Shown: in pieces, positions 6,686 through 15,034 of the stretch | Numbering within the stretch: position 1 is the stretch's first letter | Layout of the letters: each line of letters begins with the position of its first letter | Source: Rikenellaceae bacterium | GTDB lineage: Bacteria > Bacteroidota > Bacteroidia > Bacteroidales > Rikenellaceae | Direction of reading: 5' to 3' | DNA length: 64,000 nucleotides | Assembly: GCA_017442365.1 (NCBI GenBank) | Contig: JAFRZW010000003.1 | Location: 35,841-99,840 of the forward strand | Position numbers and translations under genes: made by a program | The notes under the pieces: generated by a model | The model's database searches: none | What the model saw: only the letters and a program-made list of their open reading frames with translations | Told to the model about the DNA's origin: nothing

Positions 6686-8698
6686 ATGAAACGCTATATA
6701 CTTGTCATACTGACACTTATCCTCTCTTTCGAAATTTCGGCCCGCGAAGTTTATTCGCTCAATAACGGCTGGCGCTTCTTCTATGGCGACGCCGTGAGCA
6801 GCGACTTCGCCCGACAGGTAACACTCCCCCACGTCTGGAACAGCGACGGATCGCAAAGCCAAACTATCGGCAACTATATGCGCTCGCTCAACGTCCCCTC
6901 GGAGTGGCAGGGACGACGTGTTTTTATCCGTTTCTATGGCGCGTCATCGGTAGCCGACCTCTCGGTCAATAGCCGCTACGTCGGAACACATCGCGGTGCG
7001 GGAACAGCATTCACGTTCGAAATCACCGACTTTGTTCGCTACGGAATGCCCAACTCGATCCGCGTGAGAGTCGATAACGCCCAACGTAACGACCTGCTGC
7101 CTTTGGCACAAGAGGAGAACCGCTATGGCGGTCTGCACCGCTCGGTGGAGCTGATCGTAACTGACCGCGTGGCCATCTCTCCGCTACACTATTCGACTGA
7201 CGGTGTGTTCGTTACGCCCGAAAAAATCAGCACCGAGAGTGTCGAAGGCAATGTTACGCTACACCTTGCGACCGACCGCCACGATCGCTCGGCAACGATT
7301 CAAATGGCGATTCTCTCGCCCGACCGCGACACGGTTTTCATCGACAATATCCGCACGAAATTCGACGGCAAGAGCGACAAAACATCACTCAACATTCCGT
7401 TCAGGGTCAGCTCACCCAAATTGTGGTGCGAAGAGCCCGGCGAACAACCCATCTACACCTTCGTTGCCAAACTCTCGACAGGCACATTTGCCGACTCGGT
7501 AGCGGTGAAGACTGGCTTCCGTTCGATCTCAATCGGTAGCGACCACCTGCTGCGCATCAACGGCCACGCAAGCCGCATTCGTGGCGTGGCTCTATACAAC
7601 GACCACGCAGGCGTAGGCTCTGCGGTGCTCCCCCACCACGTGTCCGAAGATATGGCAATGATCAAAGAGTTGGGCGCAAATCTGGTGCGTATGGTAACAT
7701 ATCCCGCCTCGGCAGCCTACCTCGACGAGTGCGACCGCCACGGCATCGGTGTTTGGTGCGACATTCCGTTGGTTAATTCACCCTTCTTGGCAGATGTTCC
7801 CTACACCACTTCGCCCGCGCTGGCAGAGAATGGACGCGAGCAGTTGCGCGAAATCATCGCCCAAAACTACAACCGTCCTTCGATACTCTTTTGGGGTATT
7901 TTCTCGAAATTGGCTGTTCCGGGTGATGACCCGCGCCCCTATATCCGCGAGCTGAACTCGTTGGCAAAAAAGCTCGACCCGTCGCGTCCGACCGTTGCCG
8001 TAAGCAACCAGGACGGCGACATTAACTTCATCACCGACCTGATCGTTTGGCACCAGACATTAGGTTGGCAAACAGGTGATGTTCAGGACGTTCAGGTTTG
8101 GAAGGAGCAGCTACGCGACGGTTGGAGCAATCTGCGTTCGGGTCTTACATACTCGGCTGGCGGCTCACCCCAACATCAAGACAGTCTCACGGTTCGTCCT
8201 CGTCTGGACCGCAATTGGCACCCCGAACGTTGGCAGACAATCTTCCACGAGAGCTATATGCGCACGGCAGGTAACGACCCGCTGTTTTGGGGCATTGTGG
8301 CAGGCAATATGTTCGATTTCGGATCGGCTCGTCAGGCTCATATCGACGGTAGCACGATCAACGACCACGGTCTGGTCAGCTACGACCGCTCGGTACGCAA
8401 AGATGCCTTCTATGTCTATAAAGCGGCGTGGAACCGCCACGATCCATTTGTTCACATTGCCGAAAAACGTTGGTCAATACGCGAAAATCCCGAACAGACG
8501 ATTCGCGCCTATTCGAATCAGCAACAACTCGAATTGATCGTAAATGGGGTGTCGCGCGGAATGATGGAATCCACCGACGGCATCTTTATTTGGGACAAGG
8601 TGCTGCTGCACGAGGGAGCCAACACCATCGAGGTCGTCGCAACCGACAGCCCCTACTCGGATCACTCGACGATTATCGTAGGCAAGAGCGTAAAATAG
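6686..8698 (+). CDS. Secreted glycoside hydrolase family 2-like protein lacking catalytic glutamates
   Basis: 670 residues from the ATG that starts a signal peptide (MKRYILVILTLILSFEISA). It has the GH2 layout: jelly-roll sugar-binding domain (WQGRRVFIRFYGASSVADL, about 70-180), Ig-like domain (about 190-310), and a TIM barrel (RIRGVALYNDHAG on) ending in NMFDFGSAR...GLVSYDRSVRKDAFYVYKAAW, plus a small C-terminal domain. Two positions stand out. Where GH2 enzymes have GLFNE with the acid/base Glu, this protein has GIFSK (S407, K408). Where they have SEYGAGGS with the nucleophile Glu, it has LTYSAGGS (T488). WNMFDF is also GNMFDF. Hydrolysis by the usual mechanism is therefore unlikely; a carbohydrate-binding or other role is inferred. 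Its 3' end overlaps the convergent wbqC gene by 26 nt. Confidence 0.85.
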   Translation: MKRYILVILTLILSFEISAREVYSLNNGWRFFYGDAVSSDFARQVTLPHVWNSDGSQSQTIGNYMRSLNVPSEWQGRRVFIRFYGASSVADLSVNSRYVGTHRGAGTAFTFEITDFVRYGMPNSIRVRVDNAQRNDLLPLAQEENRYGGLHRSVELIVTDRVAISPLHYSTDGVFVTPEKISTESVEGNVTLHLATDRHDRSATIQMAILSPDRDTVFIDNIRTKFDGKSDKTSLNIPFRVSSPKLWCEEPGEQPIYTFVAKLSTGTFADSVAVKTGFRSISIGSDHLLRINGHASRIRGVALYNDHAGVGSAVLPHHVSEDMAMIKELGANLVRMVTYPASAAYLDECDRHGIGVWCDIPLVNSPFLADVPYTTSPALAENGREQLREIIAQNYNRPSILFWGIFSKLAVPGDDPRPYIRELNSLAKKLDPSRPTVAVSNQDGDINFITDLIVWHQTLGWQTGDVQDVQVWKEQLRDGWSNLRSGLTYSAGGSPQHQDSLTVRPRLDRNWHPERWQTIFHESYMRTAGNDPLFWGIVAGNMFDFGSARQAHIDGSTINDHGLVSYDRSVRKDAFYVYKAAWNRHDPFVHIAEKRWSIRENPEQTIRAYSNQQQLELIVNGVSRGMMESTDGIFIWDKVLLHEGANTIEVVATDSPYSDHSTIIVGKSVK

Positions 8699-9314
8699 TC
8701 GTTGCGGCGGGACCCTCGCAGAATAGCAGATCGAGGATCGAAAGGTTCGGAGCAAACGGAGCACGATCGGCAAAGACCTGACAATAGGGCTGGGGCGTGA
8801 ATCGCTCATCGACCATTGCCAGGCGCGGCTTGGGAGAGAAGGCGCCACGCAGATCATAGTCGAATGCGGCCGTAGCCTCGGCATTAATCCAACGTTCGCT
8901 GACGTTCAACTCCTTACCAATACCCAACGCACGCATTGCGGTACGACAAAGGTCGGCATTCCAATCAATCAGAAAATCGTATCGGCGCTCGAAAAAGGGA
9001 GCAAACTCCTCGCCATAGAAATCGAAGTATGGCGACGACTTATAAGCCGAGAGAATCGACACCCAATGTTGGTGTTGCCAGCGCTTCGAGTAGTCAATTC
9101 GCACCTCGCGCATCTTCATTCGCGGGCGGTTGGCATTGGCAACCTGCACCGTCAGTGGCATCAATCCGTTGGCGGCAGCGATAACGGTGCGGTTGCGGTA
9201 GCTCTGTTTGAGGTAGTACTCATCAACATCGATCACGCAATCATCTGCAAGCAAATGTGCAAACCACTGAACATTACCCAAATAGGTCAGTGGAAGTATC
9301 GTGCGGCTACTCAT
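8673..9314 (-). CDS. WbqC-like family protein
   Basis: 213 residues starting at the ATG inside ATGAGTAG that overlaps the ispG stop, the same coupling seen at cvpA-rsgA. The N-terminus LPLTYLGNVQWFAHLL, the YLKQSYRNRTVI stretch and the HWVSILSAYKSSPYFDFY motif with later LGI are typical of the WbqC family. The family was named from O-antigen clusters and its biochemical role is unproven. No O-antigen genes are near; it is simply the second gene after ispG. Convergent with, and overlapping, the GH2 gene. Confidence 0.82.
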   Translation of the reverse strand: MSSRTILPLTYLGNVQWFAHLLADDCVIDVDEYYLKQSYRNRTVIAAANGLMPLTVQVANANRPRMKMREVRIDYSKRWQHQHWVSILSAYKSSPYFDFYGEEFAPFFERRYDFLIDWNADLCRTAMRALGIGKELNVSERWINAEATAAFDYDLRGAFSPKPRLAMVDERFTPQPYCQVFADRAPFAPNLSILDLLFCEGPAATTILRSCLR

Positions 9315-10869
9315 CTTTCTGTTCGTTTTGTGCAGGCTCGGTCGTAGGCTCGGTCCAGCGGCCATCAGCCTTGATCAGTGCCACAAGACGGTCAATCGCC
9401 TCCGCCTGCGGAATATTTCGCTCGACAATCTCACGACCACGATAGAGCGTAATTCGCTCGGGTGCAGCGCCTACATATCCATAATCGGCATCGGCCATCT
9501 CGCCCGGACCATTCACGATGCAGCCCATAACGCCAATCTTCAAATCCTTCAAATGCGACGTGGCAGCCTTGATCTTTGCCAACGTTGTTTGCAAATCGTA
9601 CAACGTGCGACCGCACGACGGGCAAGCGATATACTCCGTGCGTGAGAAACGCACACGTGCCGCCTGCATAATCATCAGCTCCAACTCCTTGATCTTCGCT
9701 GCGGGGAACTGCGGAGCATTGATCCAGATACCGTCGGCCAGACCGTCCAGCAGCATCACACCCATATCGGCCGCAGCCTTAACGGCCAACGTTTCGAAAT
9801 CCTCGTCATCGTACGTGCGGGCAATCACCACAGGGGTATCGTCCTCAATATCGAGAATTGCCGAGCGCCACTCCGCCACGGGGTTCTTCGAAACTGCTTC
9901 GGCAACAAATATATCAAGTTCATTATCGCTTAACTCCGAGTGGGTTACGGGCACCTGATCGCCACCGACACACCCCACACGACGCGTGGCACGACGACGA
10001 TATTCGTACGGAGAGAATCGCTCCTCGGCGACCTCGAACTCGCCCTCACGATCGGTGAAATAGTCCGCCAACATTTGCGCTACGGGGATCTCATTTTCGG
10101 GGTCCTCGGTCAGCGACACACGGATCGTATCGCCCACACCATCAGCCAACAGTGCACCGATACCTACGGCGCTCTTCACACGTCCCTCGATACCGTCGCC
10201 CGCCTCCGTTACGCCCAGATGAATCGGGTAGGTCATCGCCTCCTCGCGCATTGCCGCCACCAGCAGTCGGTAGGCATAGACCATCACGCGCGTATTGCTC
10301 GACTTCATCGAAACGACCACCTGATCGAACCCTTCGGCTCGGCAGACACGCAAAAACTCCATTGCCGACACGACCATACCCTCGGGCGTATCGCCCCACT
10401 CGTCAAAGACACGCTTGGCAAGCGAGCCGTGATTGACGCCAATGCGTAGCGCCACACCCCGCGTGCGGCACTTCTCGATCAGTCGCTCCAAACGACGATC
10501 CGTCGTGCGGTAGTTACCCGGGTTGATACGCACCTTATCGACCGACTCGGCAGCAATCTCCGCCACCTCAGGGACGAAGTGAATATCGGCCACAATGGCG
10601 GTCGAAAAGCCCTCCGAACGCAGTTGAGCCACGATGTTTCGCAGATTCTCGCCCTCGCGCGGACCTTGTGCCGTGAGGCGGACAATCGGTCCACCCACAC
10701 GATCGATACGCTCGATCTGCGCCACGCTTGCGGCGGTATCGTTGGTGTCGGTGTTGGTCATCGACTGCACGGCAATGGGTGCGCCATCGCCTATCTCGAC
10801 ATTGCCGATACGCACGCGATTACTCACGCGACGAGCATATCGACCAAGTGAATTGCAATACTTTTTCAT
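9307..10869 (-). CDS. ispG: 4-hydroxy-3-methylbut-2-enyl diphosphate synthase (IspG/GcpE)
   Basis: 520 residues from MKKYCNSLGRYARRVS. IspG makes HMBPP from methylerythritol cyclodiphosphate, the penultimate step of the MEP isoprenoid pathway, using a 4Fe-4S cluster. N-terminal TIM barrel (IAVQSMTNTDT, VADIHF, GVNHGSL, LGVTEAGDG) and C-terminal cluster domain with CPSCGRTLYDLQ and GVMGCIVNGPGE are clear. About 150 extra residues between them form the middle insertion typical of Bacteroidetes, Chlamydiae and plants, here on the short side. A well-formed promoter (10903-10935) lies 34 nt upstream. Confidence 0.97.
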   Translation of the reverse strand: MKKYCNSLGRYARRVSNRVRIGNVEIGDGAPIAVQSMTNTDTNDTAASVAQIERIDRVGGPIVRLTAQGPREGENLRNIVAQLRSEGFSTAIVADIHFVPEVAEIAAESVDKVRINPGNYRTTDRRLERLIEKCRTRGVALRIGVNHGSLAKRVFDEWGDTPEGMVVSAMEFLRVCRAEGFDQVVVSMKSSNTRVMVYAYRLLVAAMREEAMTYPIHLGVTEAGDGIEGRVKSAVGIGALLADGVGDTIRVSLTEDPENEIPVAQMLADYFTDREGEFEVAEERFSPYEYRRRATRRVGCVGGDQVPVTHSELSDNELDIFVAEAVSKNPVAEWRSAILDIEDDTPVVIARTYDDEDFETLAVKAAADMGVMLLDGLADGIWINAPQFPAAKIKELELMIMQAARVRFSRTEYIACPSCGRTLYDLQTTLAKIKAATSHLKDLKIGVMGCIVNGPGEMADADYGYVGAAPERITLYRGREIVERNIPQAEAIDRLVALIKADGRWTEPTTEPAQNEQKDE

Positions 10870-10902
10870 CTGTCGTACATAAAAACTATTGTCCGAATAG
10901 TG

Positions 10903-10935
10903 CAAAGATACGAAAAAAGATGTGCAAGATTCAAA
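10903..10935 (-). promoter_or_regulatory. ispG promoter
   Basis: Minus strand TTTG (10932-10935), 21 nt spacer, TATCTTTG (10903-10910): a near-ideal Bacteroidetes promoter, giving an expected 5' leader of roughly 30 nt. Confidence 0.75.
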
Positions 10936-10945
10936 ATCTTTTCGT

Positions 10946-10953
10946 TACTTTTG
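10946..10953 (+). promoter_or_regulatory. recG -7 box
   Basis: TACTTTTG matches TAnnTTTG and ends 4 nt before the recG ATG, so transcription from it would give a leaderless or nearly leaderless mRNA. No convincing -33 element is seen. Confidence 0.45.
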
Positions 10954-10957
10954 CATT

Positions 10958-13069
10958 ATGGGCAGAGTATTCGACAACGATATCAAGTTTGTAGGGGGCG
11001 TGGGCGAGCAACGTGCCAAGGCTCTCGGCTCGGAATTGGGCATTCGCACCATTGGCGATATGCTCTACTACTTCCCATTCCGATACATCGACCGCACCCG
11101 CTACTACCGCATTGGCGAGATCACCGAGAACGAGGGCTCGACGCTGGTGCAGTTCCGCGCACGCATTACGGGCTTTGCTCCGAGTGGCGAGGGTCGCAAC
11201 CGCCGATTCAAAGCCTTCGTGTCGGACCCGACGGGCTCGGCCGAGCTGACGTGGTTCAAAAATGTGCGTTGGATCGAAAAGCGTTTGCAGGTGGGTGTCG
11301 AGTACATCATCTTCGGCCGCCCGTCGTTCTATCGCGGACAGTTACAGATGGTACACCCTGAGGTCGAGGAGGTTATGAGCGCGCGCAAGCGACCCGAAGG
11401 TCTGCAAGGTGTGTATAGTACAACCGAGCGACTGACCAACGCGCAACTCGGCAGCAAGGGGCTGTACAATATCATTTGCAACCTTTGGCCGCTGGTCGAG
11501 AGCCGTATCGAGGATCCGCTGCCCGAGGCGTTACGCACAGCACACGGGTTGATTCCCCTGCGCGAGGCGTTGTACAATATCCACTTCCCGCAGTCGCCCG
11601 AGCTGTTGCGACGTGCGGAGTACCGCCTGAAATTCGACGAACTGCTTGGCATTCAACTCAATATCCAATCACGTCGCACCGTGCGCAAGAACCGATACAA
11701 CGGTTTTATGTTCCCGCGTGTGGGCGACTATTTCAACCGTTTCTATAACGAAAAACTGCCTTTCGAGCTGACCGGAGCGCAGAAACGTGTAATCCGCGAG
11801 ATTCGTCAGGATACAATCACGGGTTGCCAGATGAATCGTCTGTTGCAGGGCGACGTCGGTAGCGGCAAGACGATGGTGGCTCTGGCGTCGATGTTGATTG
11901 CTGCCGACAATGGTTTCCAATCGTGTATGATGGCTCCGACCGAGATTCTCGCCCGACAACACTTCGCCTCGATCAGCCGTATGGTCGAAGGGCTTGGCAT
12001 TGAGGTACATATACTCACTGGTGCATCGAAGGCTGCCGAACGTCGCGCATCGCTCGAAGCCGCGGCATCGGGACGTGCCCACATCTTGATCGGCACGCAC
12101 GCACTGATTGAGGATACGGTCAAATTCGACAATTTGGGTCTGTGTGTAATCGACGAGCAACACCGTTTCGGTGTGGAGCAACGCGCCAAGATGTGGACCA
12201 AGAACGCACAACCGCCCCATATCCTTGTGATGACCGCCACACCCATTCCGCGCACGTTGGCGATGACGCTCTATGGTGATCTGGACGTGTCGGTGATCGA
12301 CGAACTGCCGCCCAACCGACGTCCGATTCAGACCTATCACTACTTCGATTCGGCACGTTTGAAGTTGTTCGGCTTTATGCGCCAGCAGATTGCACTCGGT
12401 CGTCAGGTCTATGTCGTCTATCCGTTGATTGCCGAGAGCGAAAAGATGGACTATAAGGATCTGACCGACGGCTATCTCTCGATCACTCAGGCATTTCCAC
12501 CACCCGAATATATAACCACGATCGTCCACGGCAAGATGCGACCCGAGGACAAACGCGAGGGTATGCGTCAATTTTTGGAGGGCGAGGCGCAGATTATGGT
12601 TGCTACGTCGGTTATCGAGGTGGGCGTCGATGTGCCCAATGCTACGGTTATGGTCATCGAGAGTGCAGAGCGTTTCGGTTTGTCGCAGTTGCACCAGCTG
12701 CGCGGACGTGTAGGTCGCGGTGGCGAGCAGTCGTATTGCATACTGATGAGTGGCGAGAAGCTCTCGAAGGAGGCGCGTGCCCGTTTGGACGCGATGTGCG
12801 AGACCACAGACGGATTCCAGCTTGCCGAGTTGGACCTCAAATTGCGTGGTGCGGGCGACATCGGAGGTACGCAACAGAGCGGTTTGGCCTTTGATTTGAA
12901 GATTGCAAACCCGACGCGCGACGTGCAGATTGTCGAGCTCACGAAACAGGTTGCAACCGACCTGCTGGCCTCGGACCCCAATCTGGTGCGTGCAGAGAAT
13001 CAACCCCTGCGCGAGTTGCGGGCACGCTATGCCTCGCGCGAGGAGCGAGATTTCAGTATGATCTCATAA
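10958..13069 (+). CDS. recG: ATP-dependent DNA helicase RecG
   Basis: 703 residues starting at MGRVFDNDIKFVGGVGEQRA. RecG remodels stalled replication forks and Holliday junctions. The wedge OB domain comes first, followed by superfamily 2 helicase motifs: LTGAQKRVIREI (Q/motif 0), GDVGSGKTMVA (I), ILIGTHALIED, DEQHRFGVEQR (II, DEQH as in RecG), MTATPIPRTLAMT (III), ATSVIEVGVDVPNA (V), and QLRGRVGRG (VI). Length is normal. It diverges from ispG and is followed after 40 nt by the DUF3108 gene. Confidence 0.97.
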   Translation: MGRVFDNDIKFVGGVGEQRAKALGSELGIRTIGDMLYYFPFRYIDRTRYYRIGEITENEGSTLVQFRARITGFAPSGEGRNRRFKAFVSDPTGSAELTWFKNVRWIEKRLQVGVEYIIFGRPSFYRGQLQMVHPEVEEVMSARKRPEGLQGVYSTTERLTNAQLGSKGLYNIICNLWPLVESRIEDPLPEALRTAHGLIPLREALYNIHFPQSPELLRRAEYRLKFDELLGIQLNIQSRRTVRKNRYNGFMFPRVGDYFNRFYNEKLPFELTGAQKRVIREIRQDTITGCQMNRLLQGDVGSGKTMVALASMLIAADNGFQSCMMAPTEILARQHFASISRMVEGLGIEVHILTGASKAAERRASLEAAASGRAHILIGTHALIEDTVKFDNLGLCVIDEQHRFGVEQRAKMWTKNAQPPHILVMTATPIPRTLAMTLYGDLDVSVIDELPPNRRPIQTYHYFDSARLKLFGFMRQQIALGRQVYVVYPLIAESEKMDYKDLTDGYLSITQAFPPPEYITTIVHGKMRPEDKREGMRQFLEGEAQIMVATSVIEVGVDVPNATVMVIESAERFGLSQLHQLRGRVGRGGEQSYCILMSGEKLSKEARARLDAMCETTDGFQLAELDLKLRGAGDIGGTQQSGLAFDLKIANPTRDVQIVELTKQVATDLLASDPNLVRAENQPLRELRARYASREERDFSMIS

Positions 13070-13109
13070 TAAATTGTCCCAAAAGGACGTTATAATAGTA
13101 AAGAATAGT

Positions 13110-13925
13110 ATGAATCGACTCATCACCATACTCTGCGCTCTATTCTGTGCCCTCGGCGTGGCGGCACAACAGAGTGGCGTGCAACCCGCCTTTCGTGCGG
13201 GCGAGGAGCTGACCCTCAAAGTGAGCTACCGCGCCAAGCTGATCCCCAATACCGAGGTGGCAACGGTTGTGATGAGCGTGGCCGATACGACGATCAACGG
13301 CCGCCCCTACTATTGTATCTATGCCAATGCCCGCACGATGCCTTCGTGGCGTTGGTTCTACAACCTCAACGACACCTATCGCAGCTATATCGACACCACT
13401 ACGTTCCGCCCCGTACTCGCCACCTCGCAGATCCGCGAGAATGGCTACCGCGCGTGGTCCACGTTCGAATATGATTGGGCTAAGGGTGTGAGTATCAATC
13501 GCAAACAACGTCGTCAGAACCCCATCGACGAGCGTCATATCCCCATTGCGGGCGAGAGCTACGACGGTGTTTCGCTCTTCTACGACCTGCGCACGACCGA
13601 CCCCACGACCTTAGTCGAGGGCGAGGATCGCACCATTGCACTGCTGCTAAACGATACGGTGCGCTACATCAACTATCGCTACTTGGGTCGTGAGCGCAAG
13701 AAGGTGCGCGGTGTAGGTACGTTCCGCACGCTCAAATTCTCGTGTCAGCTGGCAACCTCGACGGGCGAGAGCTTCGAGGACGGCACGGAGTTCTTCATCT
13801 GGATCTCGGACGACCGCAATAAGATCCCCATCTTCTTCGAGTCGCCTATTCGTGTGGGCAGCGTCCGCGCCTATATCAGTGGTTTCGACGGGCTACGATT
13901 CCCGCTCGAAAGCCTCGAAGAGTGA
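13110..13925 (+). CDS. DUF3108 domain exported protein
   Basis: 271 residues from MNRLITILCALFCALGVAAQ, a clear signal peptide ending at VAAQ. The mature part matches the DUF3108 pattern: FRAGEELTLKVSYRAKLI at the start, NDTYRSYIDTTTFRPV, and a long run of beta strands. DUF3108 proteins are periplasmic or outer-membrane-associated with a predicted LolA/YmcE-like barrel fold; their function is not established. It follows recG with a 40-nt gap and could share its transcript. No terminator is evident before the next promoter at 13967. Confidence 0.8.
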   Translation: MNRLITILCALFCALGVAAQQSGVQPAFRAGEELTLKVSYRAKLIPNTEVATVVMSVADTTINGRPYYCIYANARTMPSWRWFYNLNDTYRSYIDTTTFRPVLATSQIRENGYRAWSTFEYDWAKGVSINRKQRRQNPIDERHIPIAGESYDGVSLFYDLRTTDPTTLVEGEDRTIALLLNDTVRYINYRYLGRERKKVRGVGTFRTLKFSCQLATSTGESFEDGTEFFIWISDDRNKIPIFFESPIRVGSVRAYISGFDGLRFPLESLEE

Positions 13926-13966
13926 TGAAAAACCTCAGGCAATAGGCGTAGAACGGTAAAAATTGC

Positions 13967-13974
13967 TATCTTTG
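13967..13974 (+). promoter_or_regulatory. -7 promoter box for the coiled-coil gene
   Basis: TATCTTTG, exact match to TAnnTTTG, 32 nt upstream of the start at 14007; no clear -33 TTTG. Confidence 0.5.
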
Positions 13975-14006
13975 CACCAGAAATAATAAAACAACAAACC
14001 AAAACT

Positions 14007-14924
14007 ATGGAAGAAAACAATCGCAATTACGAATACGACGACGAGCAGCAGCCCGCGGCTGTTGATAAGTCGATCAAGGGCTATCGAATGGTAATCTGCA
14101 TTTTGGCAGTAATTTTGGTGGCTATTTCGGGCTTATACTTCAAGATTCATCAGGATCAGAAACGCGACTACCAATTCCTCGAAATCGAGCGCGACTCGAT
14201 CCAGAGCAACCTGGGCGTGCTGATGGAGGATTTCGACAATCTGCAAATCACCAACGACACCATCTCGCAGAACTTGGCAACCGAGCGTATGCGTGCCGAC
14301 TCGTTGATGCAGCAGTTGCAGAAGGAGCGCAACCTCTCGCTGCGTAAGATCAAGCAGTACGAGAAGCAGGTAACGATGTTGCGTGGCATTATGGAGGGCT
14401 ACTTGAAGCAGATCGACTCGCTCAACACGCTCAACAAGAAGCTCATCAACGAGAATGTCGATTACCGCAAGCAGGTTGCGAGCCAAACGTTGCGTGCCGA
14501 TATGGCCGAGGAGAAGGCAGCCGAGTTGGATACCAAGGTGCGTCAAGGTGCCGTTGTTCGCGCCCGCGACATCGTGCTCTCGACCCTCAACGCCAATGGC
14601 AAGGTGGTTACCCGCGCGGCACGTGCTGCACGTTTGAAGGTTGATTTCGTGCTGTCGGCCAACGAGTTGGCTAACCCCGGCGAGCGTACGGTATATGTTC
14701 GTATCACCTCGCCCGATGGTTATCTGCTGACCACCGACGCTGCGACGTTCGACTTCGAAGGCTCGCCGCTGATCTACACCGCCTCGCGTGAGGTCGATTA
14801 CCAGAACGACGATCTGGACGTGGGTCTGTTCTACAATGGCGACGGCATCACAGCGGGTAAATACGCGATCGAGGTCTATATGGACGGCATTAAGATCGGC
14901 TCGACCGAAACGATCCTCCGCTAA
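14007..14924 (+). CDS. Single-pass membrane protein with periplasmic coiled coil (unknown function)
   Basis: 305 residues, no known function recognised. An acidic cytoplasmic head (about 1-25) precedes one transmembrane helix (MVICILAVILVAISGLYF, about 28-45), a long heptad-rich coiled coil (about 48-190) and a C-terminal beta-rich domain (KVDFVLSANELANPGERTVY onward) ending in a strand with GKYAIEVYMDGIKIG. The layout is like cell-envelope scaffold proteins conserved across Bacteroidetes. Own promoter upstream and terminator downstream make it a single-gene unit. Confidence 0.7.
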   Translation: MEENNRNYEYDDEQQPAAVDKSIKGYRMVICILAVILVAISGLYFKIHQDQKRDYQFLEIERDSIQSNLGVLMEDFDNLQITNDTISQNLATERMRADSLMQQLQKERNLSLRKIKQYEKQVTMLRGIMEGYLKQIDSLNTLNKKLINENVDYRKQVASQTLRADMAEEKAAELDTKVRQGAVVRARDIVLSTLNANGKVVTRAARAARLKVDFVLSANELANPGERTVYVRITSPDGYLLTTDAATFDFEGSPLIYTASREVDYQNDDLDVGLFYNGDGITAGKYAIEVYMDGIKIGSTETILR

Positions 14925-14944
14925 AAAACGAACTCACACACCTC

Positions 14945-14983
14945 AAAAAAAGGGAGCTATCGCTGGGATAGTTCCCTTTTTTA
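14945..14983 (+). terminator. Rho-independent terminator
   Basis: A-run, GGGAgCTATC/GGATAGtTCCC stem and T-run 20 nt behind the coiled-coil gene. Confidence 0.85.
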
Positions 14984-14987
14984 TGCG

Positions 14988-14995
14988 TATATTTG
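14988..14995 (+). promoter_or_regulatory. -7 promoter box for the amidase gene
   Basis: TATATTTG directly after the preceding terminator, 39 nt before the amidase start. Confidence 0.55.
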
Positions 14996-15034
14996 TAGGG
15001 TGCAATGCAAACAAACTAAAAAAACTATATCACA

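Noticed and set aside
11669..13003. Long minus-strand frame (444 codons) opposite recG
   Set aside because: Fully antisense to a clear RecG gene; His/Arg/Gln-rich translation is typical of a shadow frame in this codon usage.
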